Notes under the pieces: generated by a model | What the model saw: only the letters and a program-made list of their open reading frames with translations | The model's database searches: none | Told to the model about the DNA's origin: nothing | Program-made: the position numbers and the translations under genes | NCBI GenBank assembly: GCA_903895725.1 | Contig: CAITUV010000003.1 | Span: 1-64,000, forward strand | DNA length: 64,000 nucleotides | Source: an uncultured Myxococcales bacterium | GTDB lineage: Bacteria; Myxococcota_A; UBA9042; CAIXZC01 | Reading direction: 5' to 3' | Shown: in pieces, positions 20,580 through 30,218 of the stretch | Layout: each line of letters opens with the position of its first letter | Position numbering within the stretch: the stretch's first letter is position 1

Positions 20580-22322
20580 GTGAGAGGGGACGACGTGTCG
20601 GTGCAGTTCGTGTCTCGACTTCCCAGGGCCTACTACGCCGCCTCGATAGGGGTCTTCCTCGAGGAGTCGGCGGAGAGCGTTCTCGGCAAGCTGACAGCGA
20701 ACAGCGAGGGCGCAGTGGAACCGGAGCAGCGCGACGCGTGGCTCCGGCGGAACGAGATCCTCCGAAGGGCGTGCGCCGGAATCGAGGGCACACTGTTCCT
20801 CGAGTTCAACATTCCTCGAATGGGCAGGCGCATCGACGCTGTTGTCCTGACCCGACAGATGATCTTCGTGATCGAGTTCAAGGTCGGCGAGACGGCCCAC
20901 ATCCCCGAGGACATCGAGCAGGTCTGGGACTACACTCTCGACTTGAAGAACTTCCACGAAGGCAGCCACCACGCGGCCATTCTTCCGATCCTGGTGGCGA
21001 CCGAGGCTCCGCTGTCTGACGAGCGACTGCCAGACCGCCATCAGGATCTTGTGCGGCTCCCGATGCGCACGAACGCGGAAGGGCTTCGAACCGCGCTTCT
21101 CCTCGGCCTGGCTGCTCCGGCCGAAGGGCGCCTGGATGTGGACGCATGGGCAAGCACACCCTACCACCCGACACCCACGATCATCGAAGCCGCCCGGTCG
21201 CTGTATGCCCAGCATTCGGTTGAGGCTATCTCGCGCAACGACGCAGGAGCGCGCAACCTGGCTGTGACTTCCCGGCGCATCGAGGACCTCGTTGATCAGG
21301 CCCGCCAGGAGGGCCACAAGGTGATCTGCCTTGTGACTGGAGTCCCCGGAGCAGGGAAGACGCTGGTGGGGCTCAACGTCGCGACGAGGCGCCGGGACGC
21401 TGCTGCTCCGACCCACGCCGTGTTTCTCTCCGGCAACGGGCCACTTGTGGCTGTTCTGCGGGAGGCGCTCACGCGCGACGAGGTGCAAAGGAGGAAGCGA
21501 CTCGGCGAGAAGGTCCGCAAGGGGGCCGTGGGCGAGAGCGTGAAGGCGTTCATCCAGAATGTACACCACTTTCGCGACGAGGCGCTGCGGGACACGCGGC
21601 CGCCCATCGACCACGTGGTGATTTTCGACGAGGCGCAGCGGGCCTGGAACCTGGACCAGACTGCGAAGTTCATGCGGACCAAGAAGAAGCAGCCCGGGTT
21701 CTCCATGTCCGAGCCCGAGTTCCTGCTTTCCTACCTGGACCGTCACAGCGACTGGGCCTTCGTCGTCTGTCTCGTCGGCGGGGGCCAGGAGATCAACACG
21801 GGTCAAGCAGGAATCGGTGCCTGGCTCGATGCCGTTCGGACCGCTTTCCCAAGTTGGTGGATCTACATCTCTCCCGAGCTGACCGACAGCGAATACGCGG
21901 CGGGCCATGCCATCGACCAGGTACGGGCTCTACCGAACCTCCGCTTCGACGACGCGCTGCACCTGGCCGTCTCGATGCGCTCATTCCGGGCAGAGAACGT
22001 GTCCGGATTCGTGAAGGCGGTCCTCGACTGCGAGGTGGACCAGGCCCGAAGGGCCTTCGAACAGTTGCGGGACAAGTACCCCATCCGGCTCACCCGCGAC
22101 CTGGGGCAGGCGCGGCGCTGGATCCGAAGGCACGCCCGCGGGTCGGAGCGCTTCGGACTCGTGGCGTCGTCCGAGGCCCAGCGACTCAAGCCGCACGCGA
22201 TCGACGTGCGGGCGAACATCGATCCCGTGCTCTGGTTCCTGAACGGACGGGACGACACCCGTTCCAGCTACTACCTCGAGGACGCGGCCACCGAGTTCCA
22301 GGTCCTCCTGAGCCGGACGTGA
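20580..22322 (+). CDS. DUF2075 (Schlafen-group-3-like) helicase, C-terminally truncated
   Basis: 580 codons from a GTG (GTG at 20595 is possible). The N-terminal nuclease-like fold contains RIDAVVL and FVIEFKVGE. The helicase core has Walker A GVPGAGKT (K260) and Walker B VVIFDEAQ (D350-E351), followed by SYLDRHSDW and LVGGGQEINTGQAG. Family members continue from TEFQV through a further ~60-80 residues with motif VI (RVLLTRARQG). Here TEFQV is joined directly to LLSRT and a stop, as if an internal deletion had joined the two segments. ATPase/helicase function is therefore probably lost or altered. It is divergent from, and likely functionally linked to, the MazG-HNH unit. Confidence 0.8.
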   Translation: MRGDDVSVQFVSRLPRAYYAASIGVFLEESAESVLGKLTANSEGAVEPEQRDAWLRRNEILRRACAGIEGTLFLEFNIPRMGRRIDAVVLTRQMIFVIEFKVGETAHIPEDIEQVWDYTLDLKNFHEGSHHAAILPILVATEAPLSDERLPDRHQDLVRLPMRTNAEGLRTALLLGLAAPAEGRLDVDAWASTPYHPTPTIIEAARSLYAQHSVEAISRNDAGARNLAVTSRRIEDLVDQARQEGHKVICLVTGVPGAGKTLVGLNVATRRRDAAAPTHAVFLSGNGPLVAVLREALTRDEVQRRKRLGEKVRKGAVGESVKAFIQNVHHFRDEALRDTRPPIDHVVIFDEAQRAWNLDQTAKFMRTKKKQPGFSMSEPEFLLSYLDRHSDWAFVVCLVGGGQEINTGQAGIGAWLDAVRTAFPSWWIYISPELTDSEYAAGHAIDQVRALPNLRFDDALHLAVSMRSFRAENVSGFVKAVLDCEVDQARRAFEQLRDKYPIRLTRDLGQARRWIRRHARGSERFGLVASSEAQRLKPHAIDVRANIDPVLWFLNGRDDTRSSYYLEDAATEFQVLLSRT

Positions 22323-22393
22323 CTTGACAACGCCGACATGTTACTCGCTCGCAACGCGGCTGTCGAGAGCGCCGGATTCCGCATTCCAGGCGG

Positions 22394-22422
22394 TTGAAGC
22401 GAACGCGCACTTCGGCCATACT
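22394..22422 (+). promoter_or_regulatory. promoter for the 22473 lipoprotein
   Basis: TTGAAG-N17-CATACT, with the predicted start near 22429 and a 44-nt leader. Confidence 0.5.
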
Positions 22423-22472
22423 GGGTGGCGGTGTGTGATTGCTCAATGAGATTCCGACTGGAGGTTGCCGCG

Positions 22473-25400
22473 ATGAAGCGAATTGCGTCCGTTGTCCTGT
22501 CCTTGTGCCTGGGTTCCTGCTCCGGCAGTGGAGGCGGGGGCACTGACACCCGGCAGTCCGATGTGCCGGGAATGGAGGCTGCGGGGGAAGCTGCGTCCGA
22601 GACGCTGCGCGCCGAGACCGGCCCGGAGGTCGGGTCCTGGTCCCAGACCTTCGTGGAGGGGAGCGCAGGCGTGCTCGAGATCACGGACCCGGCAAGCCCA
22701 CTTTACGGGTTCAGGCTCGAGGTGGATGCGGACGCGCTCACGACCCCTACCCTCACAGTCACGGTGCGCCAGACCGCTGCGCCCGCGGTGGGGGTCGGTG
22801 CCGGCGATGCGATGGGGCCGGCAGTCTCCATCGAGCCCCATGGCTACCCGTTCGCCCACGCGGTGCGGCTCTACCTGCCGCTGGCTCCGGACGAGGGGAT
22901 GGTGCCGGCCGGCGGGTCAGTGCTGCTTTCGGTCTGGAGGGCACTCGAGCCGGGGGTCGAGGCCCAGGTGGAAGGCGTGCCCATTGCGGTGTGGTGGGGG
23001 GCGAACGGCGTAGAGACCGAGGGAGCAGCCGCTGCCGTCACGGGCCCCGTATCCGCGGCCTCTGCGGTACCCGATGGTGCGGTCAGCGTGGACCGGGTCC
23101 TGGTGCTCACTTCAGGGCTGTCGGAGTGGATCCCGCTCATCTACATTCTGCCTGACGCGTGCAAGACTGCGGCCGACTGCAATGACTACCACTTCTGCAC
23201 CATCGACCAGTGCGTCGGCCAGAAGTGCAAGTGGACCTCCAAGGGAGAAGGTGCTCCGTGCGACGATGCAGATCCATACACCGTGGGTGAAACCTGCCAG
23301 GAGGGCCATTGCGTGGGCAAGCAGGCAACCTGTGCGGTGGATGCGGACTGTCAGAACCCCCCGAACTGCCATGGAGGCTGGTGCGTGGAGCACGACTGCG
23401 TGTACAGCATCTGGCCTCTGGGAACCCCGTGCGACGACGGGAAGGTCTGCACTGCAAGCGACGCGTGCACCGGCACGATGGAGTGTACGGGGTCGCCCAA
23501 GGACTGTGCGGACTCCGACCCGTGCACCGACGACGGGTGCGAGGAGGGGGAGGGCTGCTACCACGACCCGGCGGCCAAGGGGACTGCATGCGACGACGGC
23601 AACCCGGACACCGTGGACGACGCGTGTTCGGACGGCGTCTGTACCGGGATGGCGAAGGAGTGTGCCAAGGATGGAGACTGCGACGACCAGAACGCCTGCA
23701 CGACGCAGACCTGCGTCGACTTCTTCTGCAAGGCATCGGCCGTGCCGGAGGGGACGCCGTGCGACGACGGGGACTCCAAGACGAGCCCCGACAAGTGCAT
23801 CGGCGGCCAGTGTGTGGGCTACTGGGACGAGTGCACGCAGGACTCGGATTGCGACGACAAGGAGGTGTGCACCAAGGACACCTGTGAGACCGGGGCCTGC
23901 TTCCATGGAGCGGTCCCCGGCAACCCGCCGTGCAACGACGGCGACCCGATGACCATCGACGACGAATGTGCAGAAGGCATCTGCCTCGGCTGGAACGCGC
24001 AGTGCACCGAGGGGGACCTCTTCAACTGCGACGATCTGAGCCCCTGTACCAAGGAATCATGCGCGTTCGAGCCGGGGAACATCGGGGGCAAGTGCGCCAC
24101 CGAGAAGCTGAGCGGTCCTCCGTGCAACGACGGCAGCCAGGAAACGAACCTCGACGTGTGCGAGGAGGGGAAGTGCGTGGGCTACACCGTGGCCTGCACC
24201 AGCGACGAAGAGTGCAATGACCAGATCCCCTGCACCAAGGACACGTGCGTCGACCCCGCCAGCCCTGACGGGGGCCAATGCGTGCACGACGACGGATCGG
24301 CCGCGTGCGAGGACAACAATCCGTGCACCAAGGACGCGTGCAAGCCCCTTGGATGCGAGCACGGCAAGCTGAGCGCAGTTCCATGCGACGACGGGAACGA
24401 CTGGACCGACCAGGACAGCTGCACCGACGGCCAGTGCAAGGGGGTGCCCGTGAAGTGCCTCAAGAAGGAGGACTGCGACAGCACCAACGTATGCGCTCCG
24501 CAGGATTGCGTGGGAGGGCTCTGCACCGCGGACATCGGGACCGACGGCCTGGTGTGCGACGACTCCAACCCGTGCCTCACGAAGCTGTGCCTCACCGGGA
24601 AGTGCAGCGTGGAGCAGCCCAAGAACGGGCTCCCGTGCGTCGACGGGAACCCGGCCAACGATCCGGACCAATGCTGGTTCGGGGCCTGCATCGGTACCGC
24701 GGGCGGCTGCCAGGAGAGCGGCCAGTGTGCGGACACCAACGTCTGCACCGACGACCTGTGCGAAGCGGCCAAGTGCGTGCACAAGCCCCTGTCAGGGGGA
24801 GAGTGCGACGACCTGGATCCGAGCACCATCGACGAGTTCTGCGTCAACGGCGTGTGCAAGGGGAAGCCTCCCGAGTGCACATCGGACGACCTGGCCGCGT
24901 GCGAGGACTCCAACGTCTGCACCAAGGAGTCGTGCGACGTGAAGCCGGGCAATGCGGGGGGCAAGTGTGCGCACGAGGCGCTCTATATGGTCCCGTGCGA
25001 CGACGGCGTGAAGCTGACGGTGGACGATTCCTGCGCAGGCGGCGTGTGCAAGGGCACGCCGGTAGACTGCCTCGACGCAACGGACTGCGATGACAAGAAC
25101 GAATGCAGCAGCGACGCCTGTGTGAAGCAGGAGGGGGCTGCGGGGGGCACCTGCACGTACCAGGATGTGGGCGCGTCGGTGTGCGACGACAAGAACCCGT
25201 GCACCGAGGACAGCTGCTTCCCGGGGCAGTGCCTGCATGCCAACGTTGACGGCGTGGCGTGCGACGACGGCAACCCCGCCACGTCCGACGACGTGTGCAG
25301 CGGAGGAAAATGTGCGGGCAAGCCGGGCAAGGCCTGCACCAAGCCCGGGCCGAACTTCTCCGAGTGCAACGACGGCAAGCCGTGCACCGACGACATCTGC

Positions 25401-26057
25401 AGTGCGGACATGGTGTGCACCAACAAGCCCGGCAACTTCCCGGTCTGCGACGACGGGAACCCCAACACCACGGGGGACCACTGCTCCGGCGGCGTCTGCA
25501 CGGGAGCGGCCAAGAGCTGTGTCACGGCGGCCGAGTGCGACGACAAGAACTCCTGCACTACGGACACATGCCCGAACGGCACGTGCGAATGGGTCGCGTT
25601 GCACGGGCTCATGTGCAACGACGGCAGCCCCACCACATACGGCGACATGTGCTACATGGGCAAATGCATCGGCGGCGGCACCTGCACCAAGGCGGGACCT
25701 TGCGGCGAGATGCAGTTCAAGAAGTGCAGCCCCTACCAGTGCACCAACGGACTCTGCCTCTGGTTCCCCGTGAACGGCGAGGCGTGCGACGACCTGGATC
25801 CCTGTACCGAGGCAGATGCGTGCAACAACGGTATCTGCAAGGGCACTCCCATCGCGGGCTGCTCCGTGGCCAAGTGCTCGTGTGGCCAGCCCGGTGTGAC
25901 GCTCAAGAGCGTGGGATGCACCTGGGACAACTGCTTCGACTGTTCCGGTTGGGCGGGGGCTTGCGGACAGCTGGGCGTGGACCCCTACGGTGCCTTCGCT
26001 GACGGCACCCAGTGCCTTGGCAAGACAGGAACAGGCGTCGAGATCGACTGCCCTTGA
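22473..26057 (+). CDS. giant cysteine-rich repeat lipoprotein
   Basis: 1194 residues. MKRIASVVLSLCLGSC supplies a lipobox (Cys16), with GGAGGT 7 nt before the ATG. Residues ~50-225 form a beta-rich, ZU5-like region with PAVSIEPHGYPFAHAVRLYLPL. The remaining ~950 residues are more than fifteen Cys-rich units of the form CDDGNPxTxDDxCxxGxCxG alternating with CxxDxDCDDxxxCTxDTC. They are rich in Asp and Asn, a probable calcium- or metal-binding stalk. The last ~60 residues differ (CSCGQPGVTLKSVGC, CFDCSGWAGACG). It is likely exposed on the cell surface. The same repeat type occurs in the genes at 31795, 43904, 56140 and 59740. No enzymatic motif is visible. Confidence 0.8.
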   Translation: MKRIASVVLSLCLGSCSGSGGGGTDTRQSDVPGMEAAGEAASETLRAETGPEVGSWSQTFVEGSAGVLEITDPASPLYGFRLEVDADALTTPTLTVTVRQTAAPAVGVGAGDAMGPAVSIEPHGYPFAHAVRLYLPLAPDEGMVPAGGSVLLSVWRALEPGVEAQVEGVPIAVWWGANGVETEGAAAAVTGPVSAASAVPDGAVSVDRVLVLTSGLSEWIPLIYILPDACKTAADCNDYHFCTIDQCVGQKCKWTSKGEGAPCDDADPYTVGETCQEGHCVGKQATCAVDADCQNPPNCHGGWCVEHDCVYSIWPLGTPCDDGKVCTASDACTGTMECTGSPKDCADSDPCTDDGCEEGEGCYHDPAAKGTACDDGNPDTVDDACSDGVCTGMAKECAKDGDCDDQNACTTQTCVDFFCKASAVPEGTPCDDGDSKTSPDKCIGGQCVGYWDECTQDSDCDDKEVCTKDTCETGACFHGAVPGNPPCNDGDPMTIDDECAEGICLGWNAQCTEGDLFNCDDLSPCTKESCAFEPGNIGGKCATEKLSGPPCNDGSQETNLDVCEEGKCVGYTVACTSDEECNDQIPCTKDTCVDPASPDGGQCVHDDGSAACEDNNPCTKDACKPLGCEHGKLSAVPCDDGNDWTDQDSCTDGQCKGVPVKCLKKEDCDSTNVCAPQDCVGGLCTADIGTDGLVCDDSNPCLTKLCLTGKCSVEQPKNGLPCVDGNPANDPDQCWFGACIGTAGGCQESGQCADTNVCTDDLCEAAKCVHKPLSGGECDDLDPSTIDEFCVNGVCKGKPPECTSDDLAACEDSNVCTKESCDVKPGNAGGKCAHEALYMVPCDDGVKLTVDDSCAGGVCKGTPVDCLDATDCDDKNECSSDACVKQEGAAGGTCTYQDVGASVCDDKNPCTEDSCFPGQCLHANVDGVACDDGNPATSDDVCSGGKCAGKPGKACTKPGPNFSECNDGKPCTDDICSADMVCTNKPGNFPVCDDGNPNTTGDHCSGGVCTGAAKSCVTAAECDDKNSCTTDTCPNGTCEWVALHGLMCNDGSPTTYGDMCYMGKCIGGGTCTKAGPCGEMQFKKCSPYQCTNGLCLWFPVNGEACDDLDPCTEADACNNGICKGTPIAGCSVAKCSCGQPGVTLKSVGCTWDNCFDCSGWAGACGQLGVDPYGAFADGTQCLGKTGTGVEIDCP

Positions 26058-26124
26058 CCGAGAGGCAAGACCCTGTAGTTGACGCGTGTTGAGCGGGGGG
26101 CACCGGGAGGGCAGCCGGACGCGG

Positions 26125-27276
26125 TCACTTCTTCTCGACATCCTGCGGGTCAAAGCAGAGCCTGATGTGCTCATGCCGCGTCGGATCGCTGCAGTCGTCT
26201 GGGCTTCCCAGGCCGAACGCTTCATTCACGGCACACTCAATGACCTCCGTGAAGCAGAACCGCTTCTCCACGATGTCCGGCGGAACCGTGAAGCTGTGGC
26301 GCTTCCGCACTGCTCCGGCCGGCTTGCCGTTCGGCCACCACGCGCTTGCCCCGGCCTCGACCGCATAGACTTCCGCTGCGAGGCCCTCGGGGAAGGCGCC
26401 CGACAGCGAATCCGCCTGCTCCGAGTCAGTGCTCACCCCGATGATCATCATCTTGTGCTGCCTCAGGATCGCAGCCCGGTCGGGCGGAGCCACGGCGTAC
26501 TCTCCCTCGACGCGCACGCACCCGGATTCCCGCACTGCGACGGCTCGCACGGGCTTGTCATCCTTCGATGCGGTCACCCGGATCCCAAGCGCCGGCCAGT
26601 AGGAGCTGCAGGCCCCCGTGCCCAGATCGACCTTGCGATGCAACTTGTCGTCGCCGCAGAGGATGTACTCCACGGACTCGTCGGAACGAGCCAACTCCTG
26701 GAATGCCCGAGGGACGAACCGCTTTCCCAACGCGTCATCCGGCAGGGACGCTGCCATCGATTGCGGGAGTCCGACCGTCCGCCGCTTGCCACCGAACTGT
26801 TCGACCTGCGCTCCGGCCCGGATCCAGTACTTGAGCCCTGCAGCGTCCGTGCCTTCAACGTCACGTGTCACCACCTCGAGCACCGCCTCCTGCCGGACGA
26901 ACAGCCGCAGGCTGAAGTCCTTCAGCCCGTAGTGCGGCCCCTGGCACAGGCACCGTCCCGAGTCTTCTCCGACACTGTCGACCTCGATCCAGTCGCCACG
27001 GGTCGACACGTGGCGGAAGGGTATGCCAAGGCCCCGGCTGGCGGACTTGACGTCGAACTCTTCTCCGTCTGTGAGCCCGAATCCGGCCGCCATGGCGTCG
27101 GGTTCCGTGTACATTCTGGCGGTGCGGGCCACGAGGATGTGCTCGGTGGTCGGGCAGGTCGCATTGACCCAGTCGACGGCTGCACGCACGGCCTTGACGA
27201 CCGGGGTTGCCAGAGGGGCGACGAACTCGCCCATGAAAGCCACGCTGAGAAGCAGAGCAAAGGTTGCCGTGCCCAT
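26125..27276 (-). CDS. secreted hypothetical protein with an SH3-like segment
   Basis: 383 residues starting MGTATFALLLSVAFMGEF, a signal peptide or membrane anchor; GGAGGA precedes the ATG at 27276. Residues ~45-100 (ILVARTARMYTEPDAM, DWIEVDS) resemble a bacterial SH3-like segment. The rest is a mixed alpha/beta region with scattered Cys that I do not recognise. It lies 110 nt downstream of the lipoprotein at 27387 in the same direction and may be cotranscribed with it. Confidence 0.6.
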   Translation of the reverse strand: MGTATFALLLSVAFMGEFVAPLATPVVKAVRAAVDWVNATCPTTEHILVARTARMYTEPDAMAAGFGLTDGEEFDVKSASRGLGIPFRHVSTRGDWIEVDSVGEDSGRCLCQGPHYGLKDFSLRLFVRQEAVLEVVTRDVEGTDAAGLKYWIRAGAQVEQFGGKRRTVGLPQSMAASLPDDALGKRFVPRAFQELARSDESVEYILCGDDKLHRKVDLGTGACSSYWPALGIRVTASKDDKPVRAVAVRESGCVRVEGEYAVAPPDRAAILRQHKMMIIGVSTDSEQADSLSGAFPEGLAAEVYAVEAGASAWWPNGKPAGAVRKRHSFTVPPDIVEKRFCFTEVIECAVNEAFGLGSPDDCSDPTRHEHIRLCFDPQDVEKK

Positions 27277-27386
27277 CCGGTCCTCCGTCGTTCCAGCCAG
27301 CATCGTTGCACGGCCAAACCGTTGGTGTCGAGGCCATTCCGCGAGGGTCGGACCGCGAGCCGGCCCCCCAACCTTCTATCGGCAGA

Positions 27387-28424
27387 CTATTGGCAGACGG
27401 GCGTGAAGAACTGCTCACACGTCCCGCTGACACACTGGGCGTGGATCTGGCAGTCGGGGCCGACTTCCGGGTCGCACGGGTCGCCATCGGCAGCCTGAGC
27501 CGTGCAGGTGCCCGCCAGCGCGCTGGGGTAGCAGGTTCCCAGCTTGCACACGACCGCCGCAGTCTCGGTCAAACCGCAGGCTCCGTCCGGGCCCGCCAAC
27601 CCCAGAGGGACGCAGGTTCCCAACGCGAGATGGCATACCAGGCCCTGTCCGTACAGGTCGCACTCGCCCGTGAGCAATTTGCACTTCTCGCCCGCCTTGC
27701 GCGGCGGCCCGCACTTCCCGTCCACGCACCCCAGATCCGAGAAGCAGGGGGCGGTGGACGGATCGCACGAGTCTCCCGTGTCGCCCAGTTGCACGCACTT
27801 TCCTCCAGCGCAGGCGCTCCCGATTCCGCAAGCGCTGCTCAGCACGTAGCTGCCCTCACAGTCCGCACCGTCGGGGAGAGCCGACGCACAGGTTCCGCAG
27901 GAGCTGCCCGCGGTCCGCGCACAGATCCGGCCCTCACACTGGTACGGGTGCGAACAGGGCTCTCCGTCCTTCAACGAGCCGGTCCACGCACAGGCGTCGG
28001 CAATGGGCGTCTCTCCGATGTGTTGTCGGATGAACTGCTGGCAAGTCATGGCCTGCGAGGCTCCGGCGCAGGCCGCCCAGTCCACATCCAATCCGGGCAG
28101 GTCCAGCAGGGGCTTGACGGTTTCGTACTCGCGTACCTTGCAGGCCTCCAATCCCCCGAAGTGCATCTCGAGGAAGGTCGGACCGCATTCCACCAGCTTC
28201 TCACACGTCGCGTTCGTGAACTGGAGCATCGGATCCTTGGTCACCTCGACACCGTCCGCCGCAGCGTCCGGCCCGACCTCCGGAACTGCGAGGCCGTCCC
28301 CCGCCGCGTCCTGAGATTCCGCGGGCACGTCCGCGACGGGCCCTCCGCCTCCATCGGAGCCCCCGCATCCAGCGGATACCCCCCACACCAGGAACACAAT
28401 CGCTGCGCACAGGTGCTTTGCCAT
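27387..28424 (-). CDS. cysteine-rich lipoprotein (Dickkopf-like Cys spacing)
   Basis: 345 residues. The signal peptide ends in lipobox SAGC (Cys20). A Gly/Asp/Ala linker precedes a helical region (~65-150) with paired Cys. The C-terminal ~190 residues have the repeated pattern GxxCxxxxxCxxGxCxxG (DGEPCSHPYQCEGRIC, GDTGDSCDPSTAPC), similar in spacing to Dickkopf-type Cys-rich modules common in myxobacterial lipoproteins. GGGAGG precedes the ATG and a good promoter lies upstream. Role unknown. Confidence 0.75.
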   Translation of the reverse strand: MAKHLCAAIVFLVWGVSAGCGGSDGGGGPVADVPAESQDAAGDGLAVPEVGPDAAADGVEVTKDPMLQFTNATCEKLVECGPTFLEMHFGGLEACKVREYETVKPLLDLPGLDVDWAACAGASQAMTCQQFIRQHIGETPIADACAWTGSLKDGEPCSHPYQCEGRICARTAGSSCGTCASALPDGADCEGSYVLSSACGIGSACAGGKCVQLGDTGDSCDPSTAPCFSDLGCVDGKCGPPRKAGEKCKLLTGECDLYGQGLVCHLALGTCVPLGLAGPDGACGLTETAAVVCKLGTCYPSALAGTCTAQAADGDPCDPEVGPDCQIHAQCVSGTCEQFFTPVCQ

Positions 28425-28457
28425 GGATCCCTCCCTCTTGTTGAATTAGTCCACCTC

Positions 28458-28486
28458 ATCCTACCGCGGACAGTGCCCCGGGCCAA
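28458..28486 (-). promoter_or_regulatory. promoter for the 27387-28424 lipoprotein
   Basis: TTGGCC-N17-TAGGAT on the minus strand. Confidence 0.5.
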
Positions 28487-28599
28487 GGCTCTTCTGAGGG
28501 CCGGAAATGGGGTACGAGTCCCGGTCCCGGCGACGGACGATGCCAGGCCCGGGTTGGAGCGGAGCGACAAGGACAGTCGGGCCTCCGCGCTGCTTCCGC

Positions 28600-28628
28600 T
28601 TGCGGCACCTGGTACCTGCGGCTAAGGT
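28600..28628 (+). promoter_or_regulatory. promoter for the 28647 gene
   Basis: TTGCGG-N17-TAAGGT; a start near 28635 leaves a very short leader before the ATG. Confidence 0.45.
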
Positions 28629-28646
28629 AGGGGGGCTGGAGGGCCC

Positions 28647-30218
28647 ATGCGAGTCTTTGCCACATTCCTGGTTGCAGCGACCATCGTCGCAATGTCCATG
28701 CTCCTGGTCGGTGATTCACTGCACGTCGGTGATTCGGTGCGGCTCGGTGATTCGCGGCGGCTTGCCGGCGCAAGGCGGACCGCGTGGATGGAGAACTGTG
28801 CGGTCATCGACTTTGAACCTCCGCTGATCAGTATGGCCTCCAAGCCGCTGACGACCGAGGCGCTCGAGGGGAGCGAGGCCGCAGCGACTTACGCCTCGTC
28901 TCCATCCGGCCAGCAGTTCTTGAAGTACATGGTCCAGTGCGCTCTGCCGGAGGGGGCAAAGGTCTCTCTGGAGACGCCAGACGGGACGGTGGAGTTCGAG
29001 GGGAGCCTGGGAGCAGCGCCGGAATGGGCCGACGGGCCTTGCGGCACCGACTGCCAGGAGCGGGTTTCGGCATGCATCCTCGCCCGCATCAACGCGTACG
29101 GCCTGCCGGTGCAGCTCTTCTTCGCTGCGGCCGGCACGTCGATGGGCGGAGGGGACGACGCCGCTGCAGCGGGGGCCCCGAACCGCGAGGGGGCCTTCTT
29201 CGGCAACATCTTCGGAAGCCCCATGCGAGGATACTCTTGCCGCGCCGACGGCCACGACCCCCTGTACGAGAGCGTCCGCGTCTGCACAAGACCGGGCAAC
29301 CTGTGCGGCATGCAGAGCATCGGTTCCTGCCTCGATGGGGCGGAACCTGCCTGCGAAGCCGATTCTCAGGGCGACTTCACGAAGTGCACGAGCCCGGCGA
29401 GCGCCGACGGCAAGCAGCCCGCCCGAGTCTGGAAGCACGTCGTCACCACCTACTGGCGCAACAGCATGTTCCGGCCGGGCATGGAAGCCCCCTGCGAGGT
29501 GGAGCCACCGCCCGTGCCCGACTACGGCCCCCCCGACGGTGCTGGGCACGTCTGCGGCAACGATTCGGACTGCCAAGGCGAGTGTGTCGCGTGCGACGGC
29601 TGGAGCGGGAAGAGCCAGTGCACGGCCAATTGCCTGGACTCTGATCCCGAGGACGAGCAGGAGCAGTGCGGGGATCCGGACTCGACTTGCGTATCCTTCA
29701 ACCCGCCCTACGGTGCCTGCAGCAGGGCATGCGTTCCCCACGAGGAAGACAACTGCGACCCCGGTCTCGCCTGCACGACGGCCTGGTTCGCACGGGAAGT
29801 TCCGGACGATCCGGGATGCTTTGCGTTCTGCACGTCGGACGCGGACTGCTCGTTCGGCAGCCAGTGCAACGAGCGTGTCGGAGCCTGCGGCATGGCTCCG
29901 CCATTCGTGGGGTTGCTGGCCGACGGGGAGCCGTGCGATCCCACGGATATTGACGATCCTCTGCCGGAGAGTAGCTGCAGCGGGCTGTGCGCCGCCATCG
30001 ACCCGGCCGACGCCACGCACGGACTGTGCGCCAGCTTCATCGACAGGACGGCAACGACGGAGTGTCCCGACGACCCCGAGCACGTGAAGCCTCTCGGGCC
30101 GCCCGGCGACGAGCTAGCCATCTGCCTGTACCGCAACTGCAAGGCGACCTCGGACTGCACAGCACCGCTGGTCTGCGTCGGCCCGATGGTGGGAACGAAG
30201 GTGTGCTCATGGCAATGA
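28647..30218 (+). CDS. secreted cysteine-rich hypothetical protein
   Basis: 523 residues with an N-terminal hydrophobic segment (MRVFATFLVAATIVAMSMLL) but no lipobox. Directly after it come three hexapeptide repeats (VGDSLH, VGDSVR, LGDSRR). The central part (~60-250) has few Cys and includes CGTDCQERVSACILARINAYG. The C-terminal ~250 residues are Cys-rich with Asp clusters (CGNDSDCQGECVACDGW, CTSDADCSFGSQC). The start is preceded by GGAGGG. The next lipoprotein begins within its last codons, so they form an operon. No function assigned. Confidence 0.7.
   Translation: MRVFATFLVAATIVAMSMLLVGDSLHVGDSVRLGDSRRLAGARRTAWMENCAVIDFEPPLISMASKPLTTEALEGSEAAATYASSPSGQQFLKYMVQCALPEGAKVSLETPDGTVEFEGSLGAAPEWADGPCGTDCQERVSACILARINAYGLPVQLFFAAAGTSMGGGDDAAAAGAPNREGAFFGNIFGSPMRGYSCRADGHDPLYESVRVCTRPGNLCGMQSIGSCLDGAEPACEADSQGDFTKCTSPASADGKQPARVWKHVVTTYWRNSMFRPGMEAPCEVEPPPVPDYGPPDGAGHVCGNDSDCQGECVACDGWSGKSQCTANCLDSDPEDEQEQCGDPDSTCVSFNPPYGACSRACVPHEEDNCDPGLACTTAWFAREVPDDPGCFAFCTSDADCSFGSQCNERVGACGMAPPFVGLLADGEPCDPTDIDDPLPESSCSGLCAAIDPADATHGLCASFIDRTATTECPDDPEHVKPLGPPGDELAICLYRNCKATSDCTAPLVCVGPMVGTKVCSWQ
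28707..28760 (+). repeat. 18-bp tandem repeat, three copies (coding)
   Basis: Units at 28707, 28725 and 28743 share the core TCGGTGATTC and encode the hexapeptides VGDSLH, VGDSVR and LGDSRR right after the signal segment. Confidence 0.85.
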
